Shown in pieces: positions 14,446-24,155 of a DNA stretch of 31,486 bases. Under the pieces are notes generated by a model. That model worked only from the letters and a program-made list of their open reading frames with translations. It made no database searches and was not told the origin of the DNA. The stretch comes from SZUA-229 sp041589175 (lineage in GTDB: Bacteria; Pseudomonadota; Gammaproteobacteria; SZUA-229). The position numbers and the translations under genes are program-made. Position 1 is the stretch's first letter. Each line of letters opens with the position of its first letter. The stretch lies in NCBI GenBank assembly GCA_041589175.1, contig JBFHWF010000023.1:1-31486 (forward strand). The letters run 5' to 3'.

Positions 14446-17400
14446 TAGCCTATTAACTCACGAATATTTTCTATCAGGTCATCTTCCTGATATGGCTTAC
14501 CCAGATACTTGTTGACGCCGATTTCCATAGCTTTATCACGATGTTTTGAACCACTTCTGGATGTGATCATAATTATCGGCAAATCTTTAAGGCGCTCATC
14601 ATTACGAACATGGCTCGCCACTTCGTATCCATCCATACGCGGCATTTCGATATCAAGCAACATAACATCCGGTTTAATTTCCTGCAGCTGTGACACAGCG
14701 TCAAGCCCGTCTTTTGCAGTAACTACCTTCATATTATGTCGAGATAACATACGTTCCGTAACCTTACGAATAGTAATCGAGTCATCAACGACCATGACCA
14801 CTTTCTCACGTTCGATCTCTTCTTCTGGCAGCGCCACATCAGCAACATGTTCGGCTTCTTCACGCGCAACATGGAACAATGAGTCACCCAGTACCAGGGC
14901 ATTCATTTCCAGAATAATAACGACACGTCCATCACCAAGTATGGTCGCACCCGAAATACCCCTTACTGTACTGATCTGCGGCCCAACAGGCTTAACAACG
15001 ATTTCACGCCTGCCTAGAAGCTCATCTACATGCAATGCCACGCTCTGTTCGCCTACACGAGCAAGCAGAACCGGGAATAACTGCCCAGCATGAGAGTAAT
15101 CAGGCTGCACACCTGTGAGTATATTGCCCAGATGCTTCAACTCATAGTCGCTACCTGCAAAGGAATAATATGATTCACCACTATTATAAAATTGCTGCAG
15201 CTCAATACCTGACAGTCGCACAACACCTTCAATACTGTTCAGTGGAACCGCATAAATATCTTCACCCACATTCACCAGCAGCGCATGATTAATTGCAAGC
15301 GTTAATGGCAGACGAATTGTGAAACTTGTACCCTTGCCGTGAATGGTATCAATCTCAAGCACGCCACCCAGCTGTTTAATCTCGCTATCAACGACATCCA
15401 TGCCAACACCACGACCTGAAATCTGCGTTACCTTCTCAGCCGTACTAAAGCCAGGCTCCATAATGTACTGCAGCACATCGTGATCACTAAGCTTGCTGGA
15501 TGAATCCAGCAGGCCTTTTTCAATAGCCTTCTTACGAATTGCATTAACATCTATACCGCGGCCATCGTCCTGCACCTTAATGACCACATCACCGCCTTCA
15601 CGGTCAACAGTAATACTAAGGCGACCTGTTTCGCTCTTGCCTGCTGCCTTCCTGTCAGCAGGTGTCTCAACACCATGAGAAACTGCGTTTCTGAGCATAT
15701 GCTCGAGTGGTGCCACTATTCGATCAAGTACGGTACGGTCAACTTCAGCTGTTTCGCCATTAATCTGCAATTCAACATCTTTAGATAACTCACGAGCAGT
15801 TTGTCGCACAATACGTCGCAGGCGTGAGGCCAGGCCACCGAAATGAACCATACGTGTTCGCATCAGGCCTTCCTGCAACTCAGTGCTAACACGAGACTCC
15901 TGTAATAGCAGAGTTTCAGCGTCACGCACTTCATCATTCAGGAGGTCTTTAATACTTTCGATATCGCCTACCGTTTCCTGCAGACTTCGCGATATTTGCT
16001 GCATGGTTGAAAATCTGTCCATTTCCAGTGGATCGAAATCTTCATCATACTGGTCGGACTCTTTTTCATAGCGAGACAGGATCTGTGCCTCTGTCTCAAT
16101 TGAAAGCTTGCGCAACTGTTCACGCAAACGAATTACTGTATGCTCCATTTCTGAAAGATTGAAGCTAAAGTTTGAAATCTGCTGACCCATACGCGCGTGA
16201 TAAACACTCACCTCACCGGCATGATTAACAAGATCATTCAGCAAATCAGAGCGCACGCGCACCTGCTCATTGGCAACACTTTCTTTTGCCATTGCTGGTG
16301 CTGCTTCTGCCTGCGGTCTGTCAGCGATAACGCCAACCTGGCTGTCTTCAACCACTGATGCAACTGACGCTTCCTGCACCTTCTTTTCAGGCACAAGCTG
16401 TTCTGCCTGTTTGAGTGGAGAGACATTTACTGCACTTTCGGAATCACCCTCATCCGTTAATATTGCAGTTTCCTGCAACTCCACTTCATAGTCTGATTCA
16501 TCTAGCAATTGCTCTTCGATGCTTTTAGTGGCTTCGCTTTCACTTTGCTCGGGAAAACCTTCTTCAAGATCTTCTATTATAAAATCTTCATCAAGCAAAG
16601 ACTCTTCAGTCAATTCAAGTGCAAAATCTTCAGGCTCTTCATTAGCGGCTATTGCAGGCTCAGGATCTTCGTCCTCTTCTGATTTAGATGCTGGTGTTGA
16701 GCGCTTAGCGCTTTCTTTGCCCTGTCGCAATGCATCTATATGAGATATCAGTGCTTCCGCCGTTGACAGTGGATCACGTGTTTTCACTTTTGCCAGCATA
16801 TCTGACAGTGTATCTAAAGAGTCATGCAACACATGTGACATATCTTTTGTAAATGAAACCTGCCCATCATTCACTGCGATAATTAAAGACTCCAGGGCAT
16901 GGGTTAGATCACCCACAGGCTTGAGATCCGCCATCCTCGCACCACCCTTGAGTGTGTGCAGATGACGCTGTAGATCCTGAACACTATCAGCATCTGCATT
17001 ATCATTATTCCAGCGCTGCAAACTGTTTTCGCAGCTATCAAGTAATTCCTCTGCTTCCTCGAGGAAGATATCAACAAGCTCATCATCCACATCAGAGTAG
17101 CTAACGAGACTTTCAACGGGCTCAGCCTTTGCTACAGGCGCCGATTTCGGCACAGCGGCAATCTCTGCATCAGAATTTAATGCGCTCTCCTTCTCTGCAT
17201 GCAGGCTTTCACTTAATACCTGAATACGTGCAAGCAGCTCTGTATCTGACTGTAATCGCTGGTTCTTATCTTCAAGCTCATTGAGCATCGACTCAACGCG
17301 ATTCATCACATCATCAATCAACTGAACACCATCATCGTTGATTGTGTGGTCGTCACCCGTCAGATACAGTCGAGCATATTTTTCCAGGCCACCACATAGC

Positions 17401-20378
17401 TCTGCAATTTCATCAACCTCTGCAGTTCTTGCACTACCAAATAATGTATGCATAGCACGCAAAAGCTCATCGCTAGCGCTAAGACTGATTTCACCACTCT
17501 TATGCTTTACTAGCATATCTTTTACAACATTCAGGTGGCTGAGTGACTCTTTCTTGAAAATATCAAATAGAACGGGATCTATATATATCTGTAAGGTTTC
17601 TTCTTCGGCCTGGTTAAGTTGCTCGATATCATCAATATCGACTGCATCATCAATATCCAGGGACCCCTCTACATCAAGCTCTATTTCATCTTCATCTATC
17701 GAACCTATCTGTAGTGCCTCAAGCTCCTGCGTCAGATCAATATTGACTTCATCATCGCCATCTTCTGTGATTTCCAGCAATTCTTCGGGCGATTGTTCAA
17801 CTGCTGTATCCGTAAACTCATCAACAACATCCAGCATGAGTTCGTCTTCAGAGATTTCAGCCATCATCTCGTCGTCTGATAAATCTATATCAGCATCAAG
17901 ATTGATTTCCTCTATAGCAGCGCCTTCATCTGCTTCCAGTTGCAGGCTTTCATCCAGATTGATTTCTATCTCATCTGCACTATCATCGACACTCGTCTCT
18001 ACAACTTCATCGACAATGGGCGCTGTCTCAATTACTGTCTGAGCCTCGTTTCTATCGCTTCCTGCCTCATCGGGCTTGCGCCACTTTCCCAGCGCATCAG
18101 CCTTATCGATGAGTTCATATATATTAGGTATCGGCTCACGGTTGCCTTTTAACTGCTCAATTAGCTGAGGCAGTACAGCCAGAGACTCATCAAGAATATC
18201 GAAAATTTCCGATGTTAGCGGTCGCGATTTATCAATAACGCGATTGAGCATATTCTCAAAATTCCAGGCAAACTCACCTATCAATTCTGCACCAATCAAA
18301 CGCCCACTCCCTTTAAGCGTGTGGAATGATCGGCGAATAGTAATCAAGGCATCTTCATTGCCATGATCTTTTTTCCATAGCGGCAGCTGCTCGTTGAGTG
18401 ACGCAAGCTCTTCAAGGGCTTCTTCGATAAAGATTTCCAGAATTTCTTCGTCGGCATCATCACCAAGGATAATATAACGTTCTTCAGTGACAGCATGAGC
18501 ACCCTCAGCGTCTGCCACTGGCAGTTCTTCACTTACTTCCAGATCCAGTGTTTCGCCTGCTGCTTCATCGGCAATATCAATTTCAACTTCAAGCTCCTGC
18601 TCGGGTATTACACCCGCATCAACTTCTTCAGTTAATTTTTCAGCAACTTGTTCTGCAACGTCTTTACTCTGTACACCACTTCTTGCAGTAATTTCGCTCA
18701 GACGATCTGCCGCAGCATCACCTGAGCCAATTGAAAATTCCAGGTCAGGTCGGCCTTCGACTAAGGCTTCCAGATAATATTCAACACTGGTTACGACATC
18801 AGCAAGATCATTCTGCGCTTCCAGCTCTGGCATAACGCCAGCATTCAGCATAACCTGTGAAACGTAGTCTCTAACTGAGTCAATCTGATGCTTGAGTTTC
18901 TGTACGGGCAACATAAACATTGCCCCATTAACTTCATCGAGTTTGCTAACAACCAGCTCTAGCAGACTCTTGTCTTCACTGTTATCCAGATAGCCAAGAA
19001 TTGCCTGACGCGCGTCACTGAAGTCCTGTAATGCTTCACGCACAACTGCTGAAAGAACCTCATTGTATTCAGACTCAGGCATTTCACCCAGGTCACCCAG
19101 GGTACGTGATTTTTTCTCGCCTTCACCCATGGAGCGATTCGCGATAAAGCTGTTAAGCTGCGACTCAACCGACAACAGCTCACCCGCCACATCCATAATC
19201 AAACCATCGGATGACTCCTGCGTACCACTGATTATATTTTTGATGATTTCCTGCTGACGTATCACCTGCTCACGTGGCGCGCCCAGTCCGAGCATAGACA
19301 GTGTATCTGCAATTTTTGAAAGTAGTTCTGGCAGACTTTGCAGACGCTTAACATCATGCGCTTCACTATGTACAAATATTTCAAGTGAATCTTTAACCTC
19401 TAGAAGGTCTTCACGTATGCCAGATGACACAGTAGACAACAATTCGGCATTAAGACCACCCATTCCAGAACGAACTTCTTCGAGCTCAGCATCTGCTGGC
19501 AGTAACTCTTCCAGACGATAAGTCGCCTTGACACTATTCACACGTGGCGTGTCTGTTTTGATACGGGCTACATAGTAAAGCAGGTTTTTTAATAGATCCC
19601 CAGGCACCTGCTCTGCAAAGCTGACTTCGTCGGAATCAATTAACGATTTGATATTGCGATCAACCTGCCCTAACAGCATTTTCACACTGACATTACTATC
19701 AATGCCGTCATGTATCAGACCTTCAACGAGTGCCGCTGTAATGGACCAGATTCTCTGTATAGGTGGTTGAGCTGTTTTCTTTTCCAGCTCACCCAGCACA
19801 GCCAGAATACGCTTCAGACTGGCACCAACCTTTTCGCCTTTGAACCAGCCCAGGAGGCCTATCTGGAAATGTGGACGTAATTTCTTTGCAGCCGGTACAA
19901 GCTGCCCTGTTTCCGCCTGCACTTCCTCCTGTGATACTGCATCCATGTCAGGAAAGAACAGAACATTTTCCGAAAGCAGGCTGGCGTTACGTGTTGCCCG
20001 TAAATCATTTAGCAGCGGCAGCAGCACCATGGGCACGTCTTTGCTTCCAGACTGCAGGCTTTCCAGATAATCTGGCAGCTGCAACATAGATCGCATCAGC
20101 ACGTCATAGGCGTCGTCAACTTTTTCGATTTTACCGCGAAGTAGTGCATCGGAAACTTTTTCCATTTCCTCTGCAAGCTGCGCCGCACCGTATAGTTCGA
20201 CCATCTGCAGAGTGCCCTGCACCATATGCAAATGTTCTACCGCCTCACGCAGCCGGTCCTCATCCTGTGAATCTTCAATGTACGCCGACAACGATGCCTG
20301 CGCTTCCTGAAGAATCAGGTCGAGTTCTTTCTTTACCCAGCGTAAAGAATTGTATTCAACAGTATCCTCTGCTTTCAT
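14445..20378 (-). CDS. chpA: Pil-Chp hybrid histidine kinase ChpA/PilL
   Basis: This is the CheA-like kinase of the type IV pilus chemosensory system. From the ATG at 20378 it has 1977 residues. In order: an N-terminal region with a degenerate HPt motif (HLHMVQGT, about 49-56); HPt domains with H686 (FHTLKGSGR), H977 (MHTLFGSAR) and H1141 (LHTLKGGAR); a dimerisation region (about 1370-1510); an HATPase domain with N1564 (HMLRNAVSHG), DDGRG (about 1604) and GRGVGMD; a CheW domain (about 1695-1835); and a receiver with D1865, D1866, phosphoacceptor D1909 and K1961. Very acidic linkers lie at about 781-930 and 1225-1345. A TTG 12 bases further upstream is in frame, but the ATG has GGCGGA before it. 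P. aeruginosa ChpA is longer (about 2470), with more HPt-like domains. Confidence 0.95.
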   Translation of the reverse strand: MKAEDTVEYNSLRWVKKELDLILQEAQASLSAYIEDSQDEDRLREAVEHLHMVQGTLQMVELYGAAQLAEEMEKVSDALLRGKIEKVDDAYDVLMRSMLQLPDYLESLQSGSKDVPMVLLPLLNDLRATRNASLLSENVLFFPDMDAVSQEEVQAETGQLVPAAKKLRPHFQIGLLGWFKGEKVGASLKRILAVLGELEKKTAQPPIQRIWSITAALVEGLIHDGIDSNVSVKMLLGQVDRNIKSLIDSDEVSFAEQVPGDLLKNLLYYVARIKTDTPRVNSVKATYRLEELLPADAELEEVRSGMGGLNAELLSTVSSGIREDLLEVKDSLEIFVHSEAHDVKRLQSLPELLSKIADTLSMLGLGAPREQVIRQQEIIKNIISGTQESSDGLIMDVAGELLSVESQLNSFIANRSMGEGEKKSRTLGDLGEMPESEYNEVLSAVVREALQDFSDARQAILGYLDNSEDKSLLELVVSKLDEVNGAMFMLPVQKLKHQIDSVRDYVSQVMLNAGVMPELEAQNDLADVVTSVEYYLEALVEGRPDLEFSIGSGDAAADRLSEITARSGVQSKDVAEQVAEKLTEEVDAGVIPEQELEVEIDIADEAAGETLDLEVSEELPVADAEGAHAVTEERYIILGDDADEEILEIFIEEALEELASLNEQLPLWKKDHGNEDALITIRRSFHTLKGSGRLIGAELIGEFAWNFENMLNRVIDKSRPLTSEIFDILDESLAVLPQLIEQLKGNREPIPNIYELIDKADALGKWRKPDEAGSDRNEAQTVIETAPIVDEVVETSVDDSADEIEINLDESLQLEADEGAAIEEINLDADIDLSDDEMMAEISEDELMLDVVDEFTDTAVEQSPEELLEITEDGDDEVNIDLTQELEALQIGSIDEDEIELDVEGSLDIDDAVDIDDIEQLNQAEEETLQIYIDPVLFDIFKKESLSHLNVVKDMLVKHKSGEISLSASDELLRAMHTLFGSARTAEVDEIAELCGGLEKYARLYLTGDDHTINDDGVQLIDDVMNRVESMLNELEDKNQRLQSDTELLARIQVLSESLHAEKESALNSDAEIAAVPKSAPVAKAEPVESLVSYSDVDDELVDIFLEEAEELLDSCENSLQRWNNDNADADSVQDLQRHLHTLKGGARMADLKPVGDLTHALESLIIAVNDGQVSFTKDMSHVLHDSLDTLSDMLAKVKTRDPLSTAEALISHIDALRQGKESAKRSTPASKSEEDEDPEPAIAANEEPEDFALELTEESLLDEDFIIEDLEEGFPEQSESEATKSIEEQLLDESDYEVELQETAILTDEGDSESAVNVSPLKQAEQLVPEKKVQEASVASVVEDSQVGVIADRPQAEAAPAMAKESVANEQVRVRSDLLNDLVNHAGEVSVYHARMGQQISNFSFNLSEMEHTVIRLREQLRKLSIETEAQILSRYEKESDQYDEDFDPLEMDRFSTMQQISRSLQETVGDIESIKDLLNDEVRDAETLLLQESRVSTELQEGLMRTRMVHFGGLASRLRRIVRQTARELSKDVELQINGETAEVDRTVLDRIVAPLEHMLRNAVSHGVETPADRKAAGKSETGRLSITVDREGGDVVIKVQDDGRGIDVNAIRKKAIEKGLLDSSSKLSDHDVLQYIMEPGFSTAEKVTQISGRGVGMDVVDSEIKQLGGVLEIDTIHGKGTSFTIRLPLTLAINHALLVNVGEDIYAVPLNSIEGVVRLSGIELQQFYNSGESYYSFAGSDYELKHLGNILTGVQPDYSHAGQLFPVLLARVGEQSVALHVDELLGRREIVVKPVGPQISTVRGISGATILGDGRVVIILEMNALVLGDSLFHVAREEAEHVADVALPEEEIEREKVVMVVDDSITIRKVTERMLSRHNMKVVTAKDGLDAVSQLQEIKPDVMLLDIEMPRMDGYEVASHVRNDERLKDLPIIMITSRSGSKHRDKAMEIGVNKYLGKPYQEDDLIENIRELIG

Positions 20379-20399
20379 CTGTTCCGCCAAACGTTAGGA

Positions 20400-22490
20400 T
20401 TAACCATTCAGTATTACTGTTTCAACCTGCTCGTCGCTGTCTGGCAGCTTAAAGCCGGCTACGGATTTACGCAGTTCATTTGCAAGTTCACTCAGGTTAC
20501 CGATCGATGCAGATGTTTCTTCTGTACCTTCAGATGTCTGCAGTGTAATTTCCTGGATAACATTCATCGTATTCGATACATCCATCGCCACCGATGCCTG
20601 CTTGTTAGCAGAGTCGGAGATACCGCGAATCAGCTCAGCCAGTTCATCCGATACGTTTTCGATCTCGATCAGTGCGCCACCCGCATCCTCGGCCATCTTC
20701 GCACCGCTTACTACGTTGGTGGTCGATGCTTCCATCGAGCTTACGGCTTCGTTGGTATCCGACTGGATCGTCTTAACCAGTGCCTCGATCTGTTTGGTTG
20801 CATTACCGGCACGTTCCGCGAGTCGCTGTACTTCGTCCGCAACCACCGCGAAGCCACGGCCGGCCTCACCGGCGGTCGATGCCTGGATCGCCGCGTTCAA
20901 TGCAAGTATGTTCGTCTGGTCCGCGATTTCCGTGATCAGACCAACGATGTCACCGATCTCCTGGGATGATTCACCCAGACGTTTGATTCGTTTCGATGTT
21001 TCCTGAATCTGTTCACGAATCGTGTCCATACCAGAAATACTTCGACGTACGATACCCGCACCTTTCTGTGCGATTTCGAGTGATTTGTGTGCAACTTCCA
21101 CCGAGCCTTCCGCTTCCTTCGATACCGCTTTCATCGAGTCCGCCATGTCGGTGATCGCCGCGGATGCCGAGGCAATTTCACGCGCCTGGTGCGCCGATGC
21201 ATCGGTGAGTCGTGTCGCAGTTGCCTGCGTCTTTTCTGCCGCAGAGGATACTTCCACCGCCGTCGTGTTAATGGTGGTTACCAGTGAGCGAAGCGCGTCA
21301 ATCGCGTAGTTAACAGAGTCCGCGATCGCACCCGTAATTTCCTCGGTTACAGTTGCGTGCACTGTCAGGTCACCTTCCGCGAGGTTCGCCATTTCATCAA
21401 GTAGTCGCAGGATAGCGCGCTGGTTTCTTCGGTTCTGTTCGAGAGCAGCATCCTCACGTTCGGCGGAGTCACGAATCAGTAACACACCCGCGATAATGAT
21501 GATAATTACCGCGAGACCACCAGCAGCGAAACCAACCCACTGCACGATATCGAGTAGCTTGCCGTGCTGGATAATTGATTTTTCAAGGATCTCAGTTTCG
21601 TCCAGCAACTGTACACCCATGGCCTCAACTTCACCGGCAGAGTTTTTAACATCGAACAAATCAGGAGATAATTCGAGAATGGCTTCTACGTGATCCGAAA
21701 CTGAACTGAACAGCATCGCAACTTCACGTAACTTACTGCGTACAATTTCGTCATTAATCTGTTCGATGCGTAATGCTTTAGAACCTTTAAGCATCGCTTC
21801 GAGTACGGCACCGAATCGCGCCGCGTCACGACCGAATCTGTCTGCAGCGGCCGCCGCTCCTTCACCACCGGAAAGAACCCGGTTCATGTTATTTTCTATA
21901 CGCTGTGTCAGCATCAACTGACGTGATGCCATAAATATCTGGTGTGGCGGGGCTTTACGTTCTACCAGAAGATCAACAACCTCTTCCGAAAATGAAAGTA
22001 GCTGAGGAATAAATTCCTGAATTACCAGTACAAATTCACCCACCTCTGAGATAGCAAGCTTACCGTCGACAATACGGCCAATGTTACTACGGTAGCTGTT
22101 AGGATCTGATTCAGATGAGCCTAGCCATACCTGTAATACACTTTCAAATGACTGGCGAGTTGATTTGGGTAGTGCTGGCAAGCCTGTTGTCTTGTTGCCT
22201 GCTTCAAGATAACCCAGTGTCTCATCATAACGATCACGTAATTGCTCTAACTGCCCGAATGCGGCCTCTTTACCCGCAGCAGATTCCAGTGACAAGGTTG
22301 CGAGACGCTGAGACAGCAGTTTCTGTTCAGATACTATTTCCAGATACTGCTGCTGGTATGCCTGCTGTGTCGCTGCATACCATAAGCTACCACCCATAAC
22401 CAGGATGGATATAATCAGTAGCACACCCAGGAACAAAATCGGTTTACTGATCGCACCTAAGGAAAACGGATTTCGCTTTGCTGCACTCAT
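20400..22490 (-). CDS. pilJ: Type IV pilus methyl-accepting chemotaxis protein PilJ
   Basis: PilJ is the inner-membrane receptor of the Pil-Chp system. The product has 696 residues. Transmembrane segments lie at about 16-40 and 316-339, with a periplasmic helical PilJ-type sensor domain between them. A HAMP-like region follows (about 340-395), then a long cytoplasmic coiled coil. The signalling tip is at 521-560, with EIADQTNILALNAAIQAS and GEAGRGFAVVADEVQ; the AIQAS variant is typical of PilJ. The gene lies 66 bases after pilI and about 20 bases before chpA. The pilK methyltransferase gene that separates pilJ and chpA in P. aeruginosa is absent. Confidence 0.96.
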   Translation of the reverse strand: MSAAKRNPFSLGAISKPILFLGVLLIISILVMGGSLWYAATQQAYQQQYLEIVSEQKLLSQRLATLSLESAAGKEAAFGQLEQLRDRYDETLGYLEAGNKTTGLPALPKSTRQSFESVLQVWLGSSESDPNSYRSNIGRIVDGKLAISEVGEFVLVIQEFIPQLLSFSEEVVDLLVERKAPPHQIFMASRQLMLTQRIENNMNRVLSGGEGAAAAADRFGRDAARFGAVLEAMLKGSKALRIEQINDEIVRSKLREVAMLFSSVSDHVEAILELSPDLFDVKNSAGEVEAMGVQLLDETEILEKSIIQHGKLLDIVQWVGFAAGGLAVIIIIIAGVLLIRDSAEREDAALEQNRRNQRAILRLLDEMANLAEGDLTVHATVTEEITGAIADSVNYAIDALRSLVTTINTTAVEVSSAAEKTQATATRLTDASAHQAREIASASAAITDMADSMKAVSKEAEGSVEVAHKSLEIAQKGAGIVRRSISGMDTIREQIQETSKRIKRLGESSQEIGDIVGLITEIADQTNILALNAAIQASTAGEAGRGFAVVADEVQRLAERAGNATKQIEALVKTIQSDTNEAVSSMEASTTNVVSGAKMAEDAGGALIEIENVSDELAELIRGISDSANKQASVAMDVSNTMNVIQEITLQTSEGTEETSASIGNLSELANELRKSVAGFKLPDSDEQVETVILNG

Positions 22491-22556
22491 ATTCTTCTTC
22501 TCTCCAAGCCAACTCCGATAGAGGAATTAATTTATGTTTTTTTGTAAAAACGCTTC

Positions 22557-23087
22557 TTACAGTGACGCGTGAAGAAATCGCTCGTCTTCAACCAGTGCAT
22601 GCACATTAAACACGGGCCAGAAGCTGTTATCTTTTTTAAATGCCTGCTTGATATAAGGCTTCATTGCCTCAACCATTTCAGGCATTTCATACGCTTGATC
22701 ATTTAACGAAAAGTGTCGTATACCGAGCACTTCTTCAACCAGCAGTCCCGTGGTCACACCGTTGTGATTCACAACCATGACACGACCCGCCTTACGGTTC
22801 TTCAGTGACTCACCAGTAATAAAGCCTTTTAAGTCCATTAGCGGCAACAGGCTGCCCCGCACATTTGCGATACCGATGACCCAGGGCTTAACACCTGGCA
22901 CATGAGTAAACGCAGGCAGGTCCATGATTTCAGCAACATCGCCCATCTTCGACAAGAGATCCATGCCGGCTACCTTGAAACCAATTCCCAGCCATTCATC
23001 CGTTGCACCATCAGCTGATGGCATCTGCTCGGCGTTTTCCAGGCACCTCTGTTCTATTTGTTTTAACTGCTGGAATGCTGAGCTCAT
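22557..23087 (-). CDS. pilI: CheW-like adaptor PilI
   Basis: PilI couples the receptor PilJ to the kinase ChpA. The product has 176 residues with one CheW domain. Typical segments are VPGVKPWVIGIANVRGSLLPLMDL (given here as two parts: VPGVKPWVIG and ANVRGSLLPLMDL) and TTGLLVEEVLGIRHF. The start ATG at 23087 has only a weak ribosome site, so translation may depend on pilH, which ends 18 bases upstream. The order pilG-pilH-pilI-pilJ is the standard one. Confidence 0.93.
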   Translation of the reverse strand: MSSAFQQLKQIEQRCLENAEQMPSADGATDEWLGIGFKVAGMDLLSKMGDVAEIMDLPAFTHVPGVKPWVIGIANVRGSLLPLMDLKGFITGESLKNRKAGRVMVVNHNGVTTGLLVEEVLGIRHFSLNDQAYEMPEMVEAMKPYIKQAFKKDNSFWPVFNVHALVEDERFLHASL

Positions 23088-23105
23088 TACAGTAATACCC
23101 GGTTT

Positions 23106-23474
23106 TTATTTACCCGAAAGCGCCGAATTAACCCGCGCCATCAAATCGTTTTCCTTCACCGGCTTAACGATATAGTCTTTCGCTCCCTGGCGAATACCCC
23201 ACACTTTGTCTGTTTCCTGATCCTTAGTGGTTACAATAATGACAGGTATATCTTTGGTTGAATCATTCGTGGCTAACTGGCGTGTTGCCTGAAAACCATT
23301 CATACCTGGCATTACGATATCCATTAACACTAGATCAGGGATAATTTCTTTTGCTTTTTCTATTCCGGCTTCACCTGTTTCAGCGACATGCACTGTATGA
23401 CCATTCTTTTCCAGCATGGTCTTGAACACATGCACTTCTGTTGGTGAATCGTCAATTATCAGAATATTTGCCAT
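23106..23474 (-). CDS. pilH: Response regulator PilH
   Basis: The product is a stand-alone receiver domain of 122 residues. The acidic pocket is D8 and D9 (LIIDDSPTE), the phosphoacceptor is D52 (LVLMDIVMPGMNG) and the conserved lysine is K104 (YIVKPVK). In P. aeruginosa PilH is phosphorylated by ChpA and is linked to pilus retraction and to damping of the output. The ATG has GGAG upstream. It is separated from pilG by 57 bases. Confidence 0.94.
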   Translation of the reverse strand: MANILIIDDSPTEVHVFKTMLEKNGHTVHVAETGEAGIEKAKEIIPDLVLMDIVMPGMNGFQATRQLATNDSTKDIPVIIVTTKDQETDKVWGIRQGAKDYIVKPVKENDLMARVNSALSGK

Positions 23475-23531
23475 TCATGTTACTCCGGCTGCGGCCATCG
23501 ACCTGACAGCTGTAATTCTTTATTCAATCGG

Positions 23532-23918
23532 TTAGGTGTGTTCTTTTATTGCACCAAGCAGATCATCCTTGGTAAAGGGTTTGGTCAGGTACTGCTCTGA
23601 ACCAACGATACGTCCACGTGCACGGTCAAATATACTGTCCTTACTGGACAACATGATCACAGGCGTGGATTTGAACATTCGATTGTGCTTAATCAATGCG
23701 CAGGTCTGGTAACCATCCAGGCGCGGCATCATGATATCGACAAAAATAATATCAGGCTTGTGCTCCGCTATTTTAGACAGCGCTTCAAAGCCATCGACAG
23801 CGGTAACAACATCACAGCCTTCTTTTTTTAATAGGTTTTCTGCGGTTCGACGAATCGTTTTACTGTCGTCGATCACCATCACTTTCAGGCTATCAATACC
23901 TGCGGAATCTTCTGCCAT
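23532..23918 (-). CDS. pilG: Response regulator PilG
   Basis: The product is a stand-alone receiver domain of 128 residues. D17 and D18 (VMVIDDSKTIRRTAE) form the acidic pocket, D61 (IIFVDIMMPRLDGYQ) is the phosphoacceptor and K113 (YLTKPF) the conserved lysine. The sequence is very close to Pseudomonas PilG, which promotes pilus extension. I chose the ATG at 23918, with ACGGGACA upstream, over an in-frame TTG at 23939 that lacks a ribosome site. It is the first gene of the minus-strand pil-chp operon and diverges from gshB. Confidence 0.94.
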   Translation of the reverse strand: MAEDSAGIDSLKVMVIDDSKTIRRTAENLLKKEGCDVVTAVDGFEALSKIAEHKPDIIFVDIMMPRLDGYQTCALIKHNRMFKSTPVIMLSSKDSIFDRARGRIVGSEQYLTKPFTKDDLLGAIKEHT

Positions 23919-23971
23919 AGCTGTCCCGTTTATCCCCAAAAAGGTCTATTTAGTGCACTCAAGTACACGTG

Positions 23972-24000
23972 AAGATAGCTCATGTGTAGTCGTTGTGCAA
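23972..24000 (-). promoter_or_regulatory. Possible sigma-70 promoter of the pilG-chpC operon
   Basis: On the minus strand TTGCAC (23995-24000) and TATCTT (23972-23977) are separated by exactly 17 bases. They would start a transcript near 23965, about 47 bases before the pilG ATG. Both hexamers match the consensus only in part. The rest of the AT-rich divergent gap (24001-24155) must hold the gshB promoter, but I cannot choose between several weak -10-like sequences there. Confidence 0.45.
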
Positions 24001-24155
24001 ATAAAAACAACCATTAAATAAACTAGTTACACCCAAAATATTAAGTAGGATCTTAAGGAGACAATACTAAACTTATGATAAATAAGCAAATATTGTTAAA
24101 ATCATGTACAATATCAGGATAACTACGCTGATCAGATCACAGAGGTGGACACCCT

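Noticed and set aside
17338..18042. 234-codon plus-strand open frame within chpA
   Set aside because: It is antisense to the acidic linker of ChpA. Its serine-rich translation is the expected shadow of Asp/Glu codons on the opposite strand.
20379..20390. TTG start for chpA
   Set aside because: The ATG 12 bases downstream has a better ribosome site. Four residues more or less do not affect any domain.
20580..21430. Apparently different codon choice (more TCG and GCG) in the PilJ signalling domain, as a sign of recombination
   Set aside because: By eye the base composition overlaps with that of parts of chpA. Strong conservation of this domain is enough to explain it without a proper codon-usage calculation.
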